DNA from: Leucosporidium creatinivorum
Lineage: Eukaryota > Basidiomycota > Microbotryomycetes > Leucosporidiales > Leucosporidiaceae
Direction: 5' to 3'
NCBI GenBank assembly: GCA_001600635.1
Contig: BCKL01000003.1
Span: 1,628,235-1,692,234, forward strand
Length of the DNA stretch: 64,000 bases
The notes under the pieces were generated by a model. It saw nothing but the letters and a program-made list of their open reading frames with translations, did not search any database and was not told the DNA's origin. Both the position numbers and the translations under genes were made by a program. Positions 45,534 through 56,196 of the stretch are shown here, piece by piece. Positions within the stretch are counted from its first letter, which is position 1. Every line of letters starts with the position of its first letter.

Positions 45534-46465
45534 ATGGTCTCGACTCCGACGTGGCCAACACTCACGGAGGAGCACCCACTGCTCGAGCTCTACGCTCGCC
45601 TGCCTACAATCCTCGAGACAGCCCAGCACTCGCGCATCTGGGGCGTCCAGCTCGCTTCCACCGCCCCTCCGCCGTTCAGCACGCTGCTCGTCGTACAAAA
45701 ATACCTTCGGAGCGAGGCCAACGACGTCGACAAGGCGCAGGAAGCACTCATCAAGACCCTGAAGTGGAGGAAAGAGTTCGGATTGGATCAGGAGGGAGAG
45801 AACTCGGCGAAAGAGCTCGTGGCGGAGGGACGCGATGCATTCAAGGGATTGGGTGCTGTTACTGAGGTCAGAGATGGTCAGGAAGGAAACTGGATCGTAA
45901 CGTGGAACCTATGTGGAGCTGTCAAGGACAATGAGGCAACCTTCGGCGATGTCGACAAGTGAGTTGTGCCCTTCGCCGAGATGTAACTCGAGTCAAACCA
46001 GACCTCGGTGCTCTAGGAAAGGTCCACTAACAGCTGCTTACTATGTACAGATTCCTGCGCTGGCGGGTCAACCTCATGGAACAGGCCGTCGCCCTCCTCG
46101 ACCTCCGCTCGGCGACGACTCCCATCCCCGACTACGGTGCCGGCCCCGACCCCTACCAAATGATCCAAATCTACGACTACAACAACGTCAGCTTCCTTCG
46201 CATGCACCCCGCTGTCAGGAAAGCTTCCGGCGCCGTCATCTCCCTCTTCTCTCACCATTACCCCGAGCTACTCTCCCGCGCTTTCTTCGTGGCCGTCCCG
46301 GTTTTCCTGGCATGGCTCTTCGCAGCAATGTCCCTGCTATTGAAGACGGAGACCACGAGGAAGTTCGTCGTCGTCAGCCATAGCTACCAGCTCGCAAAGG
46401 CGCTCGGCGGGAACGTGAGGGACCTTCCTGTCGTGTACGGAGGCCACGGACCGCCCCTGCCTTAG
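45534..46465 (+). CDS. SFH5: SFH5-like CRAL-TRIO phosphatidylinositol transfer protein
   Basis: Sec14-homologue family; Sfh5 members bind phosphatidylinositol or haem and work at ER/plasma-membrane contacts. A 279-residue protein from two exons (45534-45958, 46051-46465), which close in frame (VDKFLRWRVNL). The N-terminal helical part reads HPLLELYARLPTILETAQH and WGVQL; the CRAL-TRIO N domain has LVVQKYLRSEANDVDKAQEA and LKWRKEFG. The lipid-binding domain has YQMIQIYDYNNVSFLRMHPA, SHHYPELLSRAFFVAVPVFL and the end ELLKALGGN-like VYGGHGPPLP. Length and order match Sfh5. Confidence 0.85.
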
Positions 46466-46893
46466 TAGAGTTGAAGGAGGTTCGGTCAGGGGGGTGGTGT
46501 GGTGCAGCGTTGGGGTCTGATCTAGGCTCGGTGGCAAGAACGAGAGGTGCACCGTACGCCGAGCGGAGCTCGGTGGGGAAGAGGATTCGACGGAGGCAGG
46601 CCTTCCAGGAGCTCTTAGATTCTGTATAAACATCCATTCGGTACTAGTGCTCTATTATTTGAGATGGGAGACGAGTCAGGAGAGCTTGTAAGTGCGCCGA
46701 GCGCCGAGAAGGGAAACTGCGAGCGAGAGAACAGAGGCTTTGCGGTACCGCAGTGACGGGATAGGTTTCCAAAGATATCTTCGCTCCATTGCTGATGTGG
46801 GACAACAACCTCGGACCCCTGACCTAGTCTCGCCGAAATGGACCCTCCGCCGGGCTTGTTTGCTGCTCTTTCGCTTCGCCCGTTCGCTTCAGC
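46466..46893. promoter_or_regulatory. Intergenic region upstream of the DDT/PHD gene
   Basis: 428 bp between two co-directional genes, with an AT-richer patch near 46620-46660. No distinct signal. Confidence 0.4.
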
Positions 46894-49800
46894 ATGCCTC
46901 GCTACGGTCAGGCGCAGGCTACGCCAGAGGTGGTACTCCCACCTGTCCTACCACCATCCGAGACGGTGGTCAAGCTACGCGCGGACGTGAGGATGGCCTA
47001 CATCTCTCAATTCACGAACCTCTTCTCGCCTCACGTCAATTTGGAGTTCAACATCGAGGTAGGTGCGGATCTACTCTTTCCTGGCAGTAGCTGTACCTGC
47101 TGCAGCCCATCCCGAGCTGTAGCGGAGCACGAGAAGCTCGCCCGCTTCACGCGCCGCTCCCCTCCCTCGTTGAGCAGCCCTCGGCGCTCCTCTGCTGCCT
47201 CCGCCGCTCCCCGCAGCGCGCGCTGACCTCTGATATCTTACTCTTGTACAGGACCTGGAAGCAGATCTTGAAGGAAGCCGCCCTAACTGCTGCATTCCCA
47301 CCCTCCTCGGCAAGTTGTGCAACACTCTCGCCAACGACCGCAACACCAAGTGAGCTCGCCCTTGCATATGTAGCCTCCTAGATCGTTCGGACTGGCACAC
47401 GCCCGAGCTGCTGGCTGACCGTCGTCGCTTCCATTCCTCTCTCGCTCGCCCCGCCGCCTCCCGCTCTCCCACCCTTCGCACTCGCCTGCTTCCCTCGGCC
47501 CTCTTAGCGCGTCCAACTGGATGCTCGCCCTTCGTCGCGCCCACAATCGTCGACTCCCACAAGAGGAGAACCCTTTCTACCGCTACGTGCGCGTGCCGAT
47601 CCCGCTCGAGGAGGAGGACAACAAGCCCGATTCGGCGCAGGAGCAGGAGCAGAGCGAGAAGCTGCCTGAGGGGGATGCACAGGCCGTGCCTACCGTCGAC
47701 ACCAAGCAGCACGATGCTCCAGCCGTCAAGATGGAAGTCGATGCCCCCGCCGACGCGTCGACTTCGCTCAACCCAGAGGCTACTTCGACCGCCGAGCCCA
47801 ACCCTTCCACCTCTACCGACGCTCCCAGCGTACCAGCAGTCGCCCCGGGACCGAGCTCAGTAGAACCAACTGCAGAAGCTCCCGATGGCACTCCGCTCGA
47901 AGGCAAGGAGGGCGACGAGGCGAAACTCGGCGAGGGAGAGGCAACGGAGGGTGCTTCAGTGGGCGATGAGATGGAGCTGGACTATTATGAAGATCGCATC
48001 GACGTCGAGTGGTCCGAGGTGGATTTGGAGACCAAGGTGCGTTGCTTCGGCGGCCCAGCTCTTTCTCGTTTGACCTCGACCGAGCTGACGCCCTCCCCGC
48101 TCGTCTCCCCAGATCCAAGCCATCTACAACATCTGCCATTGGCATATGCAAGACGCTGAGCGATTCCGTCGCAATCTCAAGTACGAGGACGACGATAGTT
48201 GGGTGAGCTCACTTGGCCTCTCCCTCGAAGTTTGGCTCGCTAACTCCCCTTCCTCTCTTCAGCGAATCGACCCCATCGGCTCGGACGTCAAGAAGAACCA
48301 ATACTATTTCTTCGACGACAACCGGCTCTGGATCCACCGCGCCGCTCCTCCCCCTCCCCGCTCCCACAAAGCTTCGACCTCCGCCTCGACTTCCAAGTCC
48401 AAGTACAAATCCAAAGCCTCGAAGGGCAAAGCAAAGACCACCACCTGTACCGCCGCCGCCACCACCTCCACCAACACTAAGAAACGCGCCCTCTCCTCCC
48501 CCGAGCTCGCTGCGTCAGCGAAGGAGGAGCAACGCCCAGCTCCCCCTCCACCTCCCGAGTCGCCCAATAAGCGCGCAAGGATTAGCCGGAATCGCAACGA
48601 GGAATGGGAGGAGATTCCGCTTGAGCTGCAAGCCGAGTGGGCAAAGGAGAGCGAAGTCAAGAAGGAGGATGAAGAGGACGACTCGGCGAGGCGGGAACGA
48701 GAGGATTCGGATAGCTCGGCGTTGACCAGCTTGATGGATGAGGATGAGGAGGAGGAGGTGGAGCCCGAGCCAGCAGAGGATGAGAAGCCCAAGCCTGCAC
48801 CTCGCCCGACAGATACGAAGGGCGACGAGGAAGCCGAGTCGGATTTCGACCCTGACGAGGAGGACGAGGAGGACGATGCCGATTCGATTGAGGAGCGGAG
48901 CGAGTGGGGCGTGGACGAGGATGGGTTGATGAAGTGGGAGCGAGACTTTTGGGCCGAGCGAGAGCGGATAGAAGCGCTCGAGGGGTTCGTTGAGTGGGAG
49001 GCGGTGAGTTGACTCGCTTCTCGGACTCTCCTCTCACGTCGCTGTTGGCTGATGGCTCGCCTACAGATCTGCGTCACTCGTCAAGAATGGGAGGCCTTCG
49101 CCGTCAAGTTCAACACGAGCAAGAACCGCAACGAACGGGCCCTTCGCGATCTCATCAAGACCGAGATCCTTCCTCAAGTCATCTCGACCATCGAGGTGAG
49201 CTAGCTTACTTTTACCTCCTCGTATTCTCGCTGACCCCACTTGCTTCTACAGGCCAAGGAGAAGGCTCAGATCCAAGAGATCATCGCCATGAACCGCAAA
49301 CGCTCGACTCGCATCGCCACCAAAGAGTCAGAGGAGGACGAGAAAGCTCGCATCGCCGCCGAGAAGGCCGCCGAGTCCTCCAAGCTCTCGCGCGCCTCTC
49401 GTCACAAGATCATCGCCAACCTCAACGGCGGCATCGGCGAGGACTCGACCTCGGAAACTGGCTCAAGTAAAGGCGGTGCAGCGGTGCAGGAGTCTCGGGA
49501 GGATCGATTGAAGAAGAGGGAGGAGGAGAAGAAGGCGAGGGAGGCGGCTGCTGAGGCGGCGCAGATGGAGGAGGTTAGGAGGTTGGAGAGGGAGGCGGCG
49601 ATTGAGGCGAATGGAGGGATTGTGCCGCCGGGGATGGAGACGCCCGAGGAGCTCGAAGCGATGAGGGTGGAGAAAGAGAAGGAGGAGAGGAGGGTCGCGA
49701 GGGAGGAGGCGAAGGAGGCGAAGGAGTTGGAGAAGAGGGAGAGGACCAAGGCTGCCAAGGAGGCGAGGGCGAGCGTCAAGGCCGTCGAGGTGCAGGAGTT

Positions 49801-50781
49801 CGAAGAGGAGCCGCCATGGTATCTCGACTGCGAGATCTGCAAGGATGCTGGATGGAACCTGGTGAGTCGTATCGCCTCGGTCACTTCTTCCTCGCCGAGC
49901 TGACCTCTTCCCTCTCTTTCGTAGGACGACGGCCGCGACCTCCTCTCCTGCGACAAGTGCGAGGAATGGCAGCATCTCCAATGTCACGTCCAAGCCAACG
50001 CCGTGCCCGGCCGACCTCCCGTCGACTTTGGCGCCGAGGACTTTTCGTTCATCTGCGCTCGGTGTCGCGTCAACCCGAATCGACCGCCCCGGATACCGCC
50101 GCCAAACCTCCCGCCTCCCCAAGCCTACGTACCGATGGCGCCACCACCACCAGCAAAGAGGGGACGGCCAAAGAAGGAGCTCCCTCCGCCGCCCAAGCCT
50201 GCTCCGCCGAGACCATCGCCCGCCGAGCGGAAGCAGCACAGGCAGAACGTTAGTTTCGGAGGCTGATAATCGCTCGACCGATCGCTGACCTGTCTGCTCA
50301 TCCACAGCCCACTCCGTCCGCGCCACCACCAGCCAAGAACGGCAGCACCTCGTCAGCATCGCCCGCCGCTCCCTCGCCTTCCATCCCCGGTCCCGGGCAA
50401 CCTCCCCTCTCCTACGACGCCCTCAAAGCGCTCATCGAGTCCCAACCCGTCCTCATCAATCAACTCCCCGCTCAATATCAACAGCACTTTAGCCAGCTCC
50501 TCAAGATCCCCGTCCCCTACCCTACTTCGGGTTCGCCTGCTCCGCCGGCACCAAAGGCTTCGACTTCAACTCGGCCGGAAGTATCACCACCAGTACCGGC
50601 ACAAAACACCGCTCCTTCGGAAGCAGCAGCAGCAGCGCCTCTTGCTCAACCTCCAGCGCCGAGCGCCTCGACCCCCGCTGCTCTCGTCGCGCCGAGTTCG
50701 CAACAACGGCCGGCCGTTCTTCAGCAGGGAGCTGTCGAACAGCAGCCTTCTGCACTTGCACTCGGCAACGGACGTGCGTGA
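46894..50781 (+). CDS. DDT/WHIM-type chromatin protein with C-terminal PHD finger
   Basis: Probable chromatin-remodelling subunit of the RSF1/CECR2 type. Nine exons (46894-47058, 47252-47349, 47508-48036, 48113-48202, 48263-49003, 49067-49195, 49253-49861, 49925-50248, 50308-50781) total 3,159 nt, giving 1,052 residues. The N-terminal helices (VRMAYISQFTNLFSPHVNL, CIPTLLGKLCNTLANDRNT, SNWMLALRRAHNRRL) resemble a DDT region. The WHIM-like strand is RIDPIGSDVKKNQYYFFDDN followed by RLWIHR. Acidic and basic low-complexity segments and long coiled coils follow. The PHD finger (about 49830-50080) is CEICKDAGWNL, then LLSCDKCEEWQHLQCH and FICARC, with the complete Cys4-His-Cys3 ligand set. The tail is Pro-rich and carries one AT-hook-like RGRPKK. 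It would read histone tails in an ISWI-type complex; partner not identifiable. Confidence 0.8.
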
Positions 50782-51103
50782 GCGGAGCAGTCGGAGGAAA
50801 GAGGATGGAGCCACGGGAGCGCCGAGCTGTAGATCTGTATGCGTGGCATTTAGTGGGAATGCGGTGAATACCCTGTCGTCTCTTTCTCAGAATCTCTCTG
50901 CTGCAGAATCTACGCCGAGAGCTCTGAGAATGCTACAAGTCTGGGGTAGACCGAGTCTCGACTTGGCCGTGGCGGCGAAGTCCAATTCACAGCTCGCCTT
51001 CCTCCCTCCTCCACCTCGTCTCTTGCAGCTGCTTCGACCAGCTCAGCTTCTAAGCTGTACTCCATCACGACGTCCCGGTAGCCTCCACCCTTTACAAGCG
51101 GCC
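50782..51103. other. Intergenic region upstream of the EXS gene
   Basis: 322 bp between co-directional genes. No gene or clear signal seen. Confidence 0.4.
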
Positions 51104-53043
51104 ATGTCGGACATTGACACGCCCTTCAGTTCGAGCTACGACTTTAGCTCGCGGTTCCCCCTGCCGTTTCGCGTGCTGTGGCTCTCCTTCCTGACCTTGG
51201 TAGGATTCGCCACCAACCTGCACATACTCGCCTTCCTCGGTATCGACACCTCTTTGGTCCTCGACATTCGGTTGGACGACTACAGAGCTCAAGGCTCAAC
51301 GACAGCAGCAAGTCACCTCCCTCGAGCAGCAGCGCCTTTCGTACATCCTTCCCGACTGTACCCACCACTCTACGCCCTCGCTGCTTTCGGTCTCGGATGG
51401 ACTTTGCTCGGATGGAGCGCATTCATGAGGATCACTGGAGGAGACCCCGTCGAGATGGTTCAGTGGAGGGGAGTGCCCGCTTTCGTCGCGTTGACGGTGG
51501 GAGCTGTGGCCATTGCACCATGGAACATCATCTACCGCAAGGAGCGCTTCATGCTGCTGAGGTGAGCTATATCTCTTCTTACCTTTTTACGCGCCAAGGG
51601 CTTGTAGCGAAGCGCTCTCCACGTCGCGTGCGAGATGATACTTGGCGAGCAACAGGCAGCTGACCTACAATTCTAATACATTTGCAGGGCCCTCCGACGC
51701 ATCATCTTTTCACCATTAAACTCGCACGTCCCCTTCTGCGACATCATCCTCGCCGATATCCTCACCTCGAGCGCCAAAGTGCTCGGCGATGTTTGGGTCT
51801 CGGGCTGCCTCGTCTTTACCACGACCAAGCAATTCGGGATTGGAGGGTTCGAAGAGCTGGATGATAGCTGCGCGAGGGTGTGGATGGTACCCTTCATGAC
51901 GGGGTGCGTTTCTTGCTCGGCTCGGCGATGAGGTCGAGGGGGCGGCGAGCTGACGTCTTCCTTCTCGCAGTCTCCCCTACATGTTCCGTTTCCGCCAATG
52001 CATCTCCGAGGTCGTCAGCGGGTCTACACCAACACCAAAACGCTCCATGCTCAACGCCCTCAAGTACGCGACGGCATTCCCCGTCATCTTCTTCAGCGCC
52101 ATGCAGGGAGTCATTGGCGATCCGTTTGATGAGGAGCAGGTGGAGAAGGATGCACATGCGTGGATCGGGAGGTCAACTCTCTTTTACTTCTGGTGAGTTT
52201 GAGTGCTGTCGTGAGAAGAGCAAGGACCCGAGCTGACCTTTCGGCTCAATCAGGGTACTCGCCGTGCTCGTCAACTCGCTCTACTCCTTCTGGTGGGACA
52301 TCACCAACGACTGGGGACTCTCCCTCCTCACTCCCGCCGGATGGTCCTCCTCCCCTTCCGTCTCCTACGCCTTCGTCAACACACCCTCCCACCTTCAATC
52401 TCGCATGTCCCTCTCCGCCCCCTCAGGACGCGCGGCCCAACCCCACGCCCGCGCACGAAGCACCCAGCACGGCCCAGTAGGAGGAGCACCATCACTATCC
52501 GTACCCTCCGTCGAAGCTCCTCCACCCTCCCGCCCTCACTCCCCGACCCTCGGCCTCGGTGCTACTTCCTCCCCCTCGAAAGCCCCTCACGCCCACTCGC
52601 GAGGGCACCATTCACGGGCCTTCTCGACGGCCTTCTCGCCCAACATCACCTACCCCTTCCTCCGCCCAATCCTCCTCCTCCCCGACCCCCTAATCTACTA
52701 CCTCGCCATCGCCCTAGACCTCATCCTGCGATTCACCTGGTCCCTCAAACTTTCCTCCCACCTGCACTCGGTGCACGAGATCGAAAGTGGCATCTTCCTC
52801 ATGGAAGCGCTCGAAGTCGTGCGCCGATGGATGTGGGTCTACCTCCGTATCGAGTGGGAAGCAGTAAGGAAGGGAGGAGGTGGGTTCATGATGGATAAAG
52901 GGGAGGGGGATAATCGGTTGAGAGCCGAGGATGAAAGTATCGAGATGGCGAGAAGGGAGCAAGGAGGGTATCGGGATGAGGAGGTGCCGCCGGAGGAGGA
53001 GATTGGATTGGGCATTCAGGTGGCGATTATGAAGAGTCCGTAA
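51104..53043 (+). CDS. EXS-domain membrane protein (ERD1-like)
   Basis: A 561-residue polytopic protein. Exons 51104-51561, 51688-51903, 51971-52192 and 52254-53043 total 1,686 nt and close in frame. N-terminal helices (VLWLSFLTLVGFATNLHILA, ALAAFGLGWTLLGWSAFM) precede the EXS region: RRIIFSPLNSHVPFCDIILA, DILTSSAKVLGDVW, PYMFRFRQCISE, NALKYATAFPVIFFSAM, and VLVNSLYSFWWDITNDWGL, the most typical motif. There is no SPX domain, so this is the Erd1 type (Golgi glycosyltransferase recycling and phosphate handling in yeast) and not Syg1/Pho90. It has a Ser/Pro-rich insertion of about 80 residues at about 52395-52640, before the last helices, and an acidic C-tail. Confidence 0.85.
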
Positions 53044-53402
53044 CGAATGAGGAGGACGTAATGATGATGCATTATTTCATGTTGGCGTGCTCGTTTGCTC
53101 GGTTCGCTGTGGAGAGGCGGTCAGAGAAAGACGAGCTCGGCGCTCCTTCTCGGCGTTCGCTCTCGACGCCCAAAGTCGGGGTGCAGGCGACGAGACAGGC
53201 TTGTAAACGGATTCGCTACCGGACAAAGGCCATCTGCCCTGCTTCACCAACACTTCAGCAGCAGCAAGCAGCAGCAAGAAGCACCTCGCCTGCCAGTCCA
53301 GCCCCTCCCGGCCTTCCCCAGAGGTTCCGATTCCGGCGAGCGCGCTATTGAACTTCTGCTGCATCAGTACTCTCGCTCGTGCCGTTTGCAGCCCATCCGC
53401 CG
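53044..53402. promoter_or_regulatory. Intergenic region upstream of the thioesterase gene
   Basis: 359 bp with a short CAGCAG-rich stretch near 53255-53280. The thioesterase start at 53403 is the first in-frame ATG of a frame that is already open upstream. Confidence 0.4.
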
Positions 53403-55691
53403 ATGTCGAGGAACCCGCTCGGTCGGAGTTCGTCGTCGAGCAGAGCTGCCCAAGACTCGCCGGACTCGGTCCCGACAGCTCTCCCTCCGCCATCTACCTC
53501 GACTTTCACTCGACGCTTCGGGGCACTTTTGCAGGGCGGTACGAGGTCTTGGCCAGAGCCTACAGATCTGCCCGACATGTTCAGCAGTAACAACTCTGCG
53601 GCGCACAAGCGGGACGGGAAGGGATCCGACGACGAGGACAACAATCAGCGGCAGGATGTCGGAGCAGGCGGCGAGGGGGAGCGAGTGCCGACGCTGTTGG
53701 AGCGAAGGAGGACTTCAGCACAGCTATCAGCTATCAACGTACAGGCTGCATCGTCCGCTGTAGTCGTTGGAGCAGAGGCTTCCCCATCAGCAGGAGCGAC
53801 TCCCACCTCTGCCACGCCCCTCACCAACCGCCGAGCATCCCTTATCCCTTCGATTCCCACTAAAATCGACTCGCTTACTACACCTACAAAATCCAAACTC
53901 GACGCCCGCCGCTCCTCCGCCATCCTAGGCCAAATTGGCGGCGGGAGTAGCGAAGCCAGCCCATCCAGCGCTACTCGGCGCGGCTCCGGCATGTTCGCTA
54001 CAGGATCTAACGCACCACCACCCGTTCGCCATCCCTTCCGCTCCTCCGTCCGTATCGACTCTTCCCTCGGCGCCAAATTCCCACCCTCCGACATCAACAA
54101 GTTCGCCCCTCCTTCCTCTTCGGCGCGAGACCCCCTCCTCGCCATGAGTGCATCAGATGTCCGGCGACCATCCTTTGCCCAAACTGTCGCTGCGACAGGC
54201 GAGAGTCTGCTCAAAGGGCAGCAACCTCGGCGCAAGCTGCGCAAAGCAGCAACTCGGATCCTCCTCGCCGCGACCTGCCTCTTCTTGCTCGCCAAGTTCC
54301 TCGGTCGACAATTTCCCTCCTACGACCTCATACCCAGCCTGGACGACCTCGACGAGCGGAGACCTCATATCCAGTTCCCTCCTTCCTTCACCTCCCTCAT
54401 CAACCGCGAGAATGAGCACGCTTCACCGCCGCTCTCTCAGCCTTCGCCGTCGCTCAAGGCAGCTAAAGGTGGACCAAGAACCTCGGACGAGCCGGTGCTG
54501 AAGGGAGATGCGCTCAGGCGGTTCAGGGAGGACCATCTATGGGGACCGCCGAGCGACAAGGTCGAGACCGAGATGGTCAAGCCGGTGGAGGGCTATGAGC
54601 ATGAGGCGACCATCGTTTTTGTACATGTGCGTTCTTCCCCTCCTCTACTGCTACAGTTCACCGGCTAACATCTCCACTCGCAACTCGCAGGGCCTCCTCC
54701 AGCGCGCTTCCGACTCACCTCTCGCTCAGCACCTCCCAAATCGCTTCCCTAACGTCCGCTGGGTCATGCCTCAAGCGTACGTCGATCTCCGAGCGTCGTC
54801 GATCAACGCTCAAGCTCATCTTCATCCTTCTACAGACCCACCAAGCCCGTCACGGTGCAAGACGGCGCCGACGTCTTTGCCTGGTTCGACATGCTCGGCT
54901 TCCCCTACGACAACACTCTGGACGAAGATCCCGTAAACCTCTACTCCTCCGCCCGTCTCATCAACCGGGTCATCTCTATGGAGCTAGACGAGCTCGTCCG
55001 CACCCTTCGCCGAAAAGGAGGGTTCGCTTCATTACCTGAAGGACAGAGGCCTAGCATTGCTAAAGGAGACGAGGTGGAGGAAGAGGGAGATTTTGGGACC
55101 AAGGCGGAGAGGAAATGGGCGGCGCAGAGGATGGTCTTGTCGGGCTTTTCGCAGGGGAGCGTGATGACCTTGCTGACGGGGTTGACGAGCAAGGAGCGGC
55201 TGGCGGGCTTGATCGTCATGTCGGGGTTCATGCCTTTGAGGAGTACGCTGGCGAGTGTGCGTAGACTCAGCCTCTCTGTGTTCGCTGGCTCTGGCTGACC
55301 TCTCCTCGCTCTTCTCGCAGCTCACCGCCGACCTCCATCGTCAAACCCTACCGATCTTTTGGGGCCATGGAGAGGCCGACGAGTACCTTACGTTCGTCCT
55401 AGTCTCTCCCTCATGCTCTCCTTCTCTTTCTCACCTACCTTGCCCTACAGCGTGGACGACGCCCATCACTCCATCTCCCTCCTCCGCTCCCCCTACCTCG
55501 ACGCCCGCTCGCAAGGCGGCCTCGGTCTCACCGACATTGAAGTGCAAACTTACCCCGGTGTAGGGCATACCTACTGGGGTGGTGAGCTGGATGACATCTC
55601 GTTGTGGATTGAGAGGGTGTTGCCGATGGCGAGGGGCGAGGCGAAGCCGCTGGTGGAGAGAGATGGCTTCCGGAAGAGAGTGGAAAAGTGA
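53403..55691 (+). CDS. Acyl-protein thioesterase-like alpha/beta hydrolase with N-terminal membrane anchor
   Basis: A 680-residue protein. Exons 53403-54626, 54691-54776, 54836-55256, 55321-55391 and 55451-55691 total 2,043 nt and close in frame. The first 290 residues are low-complexity and Ser-rich; then one transmembrane helix (ATRILLAATCLFLLAKFLG, near 54250-54305). The hydrolase domain follows: EATIVFVHGLLQ (oxyanion region), FPNVRWVMPQA, VFAWFDMLGF, the nucleophile elbow VLSGFSQGSVMTLLTGL (GFSQG), LIVMSGFMPL, PIFWGHGEADEYLT (catalytic Asp region) and TYPGVGHTYW (catalytic His). This is the APT1/lysophospholipase layout, which removes palmitate from proteins. Typical APT1 proteins are about 230 residues and soluble, so the anchor and long extension are unusual. 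Confidence 0.83.
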
Positions 55692-56196
55692 GCTGAGTGG
55701 GGTGTATCGGTATAGCATTGCATAGTTCGTAGACGGTGTTGTGTGGCTACATAGGAGCATGGCCTTTACCATCGGACTTGGCGAGAGCGGCTCGGCTTCG
55801 GCGAAGGTGAAAGGGGCGAGCTCGCAAAACGCTTCGGCTCCTGCTCTTCTGCGGTGTGATAGAAGGCTGGTTGAGACCAGCTTATATGTACGGACTGAAG
55901 AACACCGTTCAGCAAGGTTGAGGAGGTGTGGGGTCGAGAAGGCCATGAGTGATCGAGGTTGAACGAGAATCCACTTTCCCCTTTGACGCGCTGCCTTTCC
56001 TTTCCCTCCTCCCACTCTTCGACTCGCTTCTCGCACTCGCTCCTCTGTAGCGTACTGTCTACCGAGCTACACCCAGCACCGAGGTACTTGTCTCCTTACA
56101 GAGCAGCCCTTCGATGTGAGCCCCTCCTCCCGACTTCTTCTCGTCTTCTTGCCGCTGCGCCTCGAGCTAATCAGTACCGCTCTCTCTCCAAGCAGC
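55692..56196. promoter_or_regulatory. Promoter and leader region of the Mid2-like gene
   Basis: 505 bp. The last part is probably a leader with an intron (GTGAGC near 56116, acceptor CCAAGCAG just before the ATG). No gene seen. Confidence 0.4.

Noticed and set aside
48304-49077. 257-codon minus-strand Ser-rich frame
   Set aside because: Shadow of the acidic, Glu-rich part of the DDT/PHD gene.
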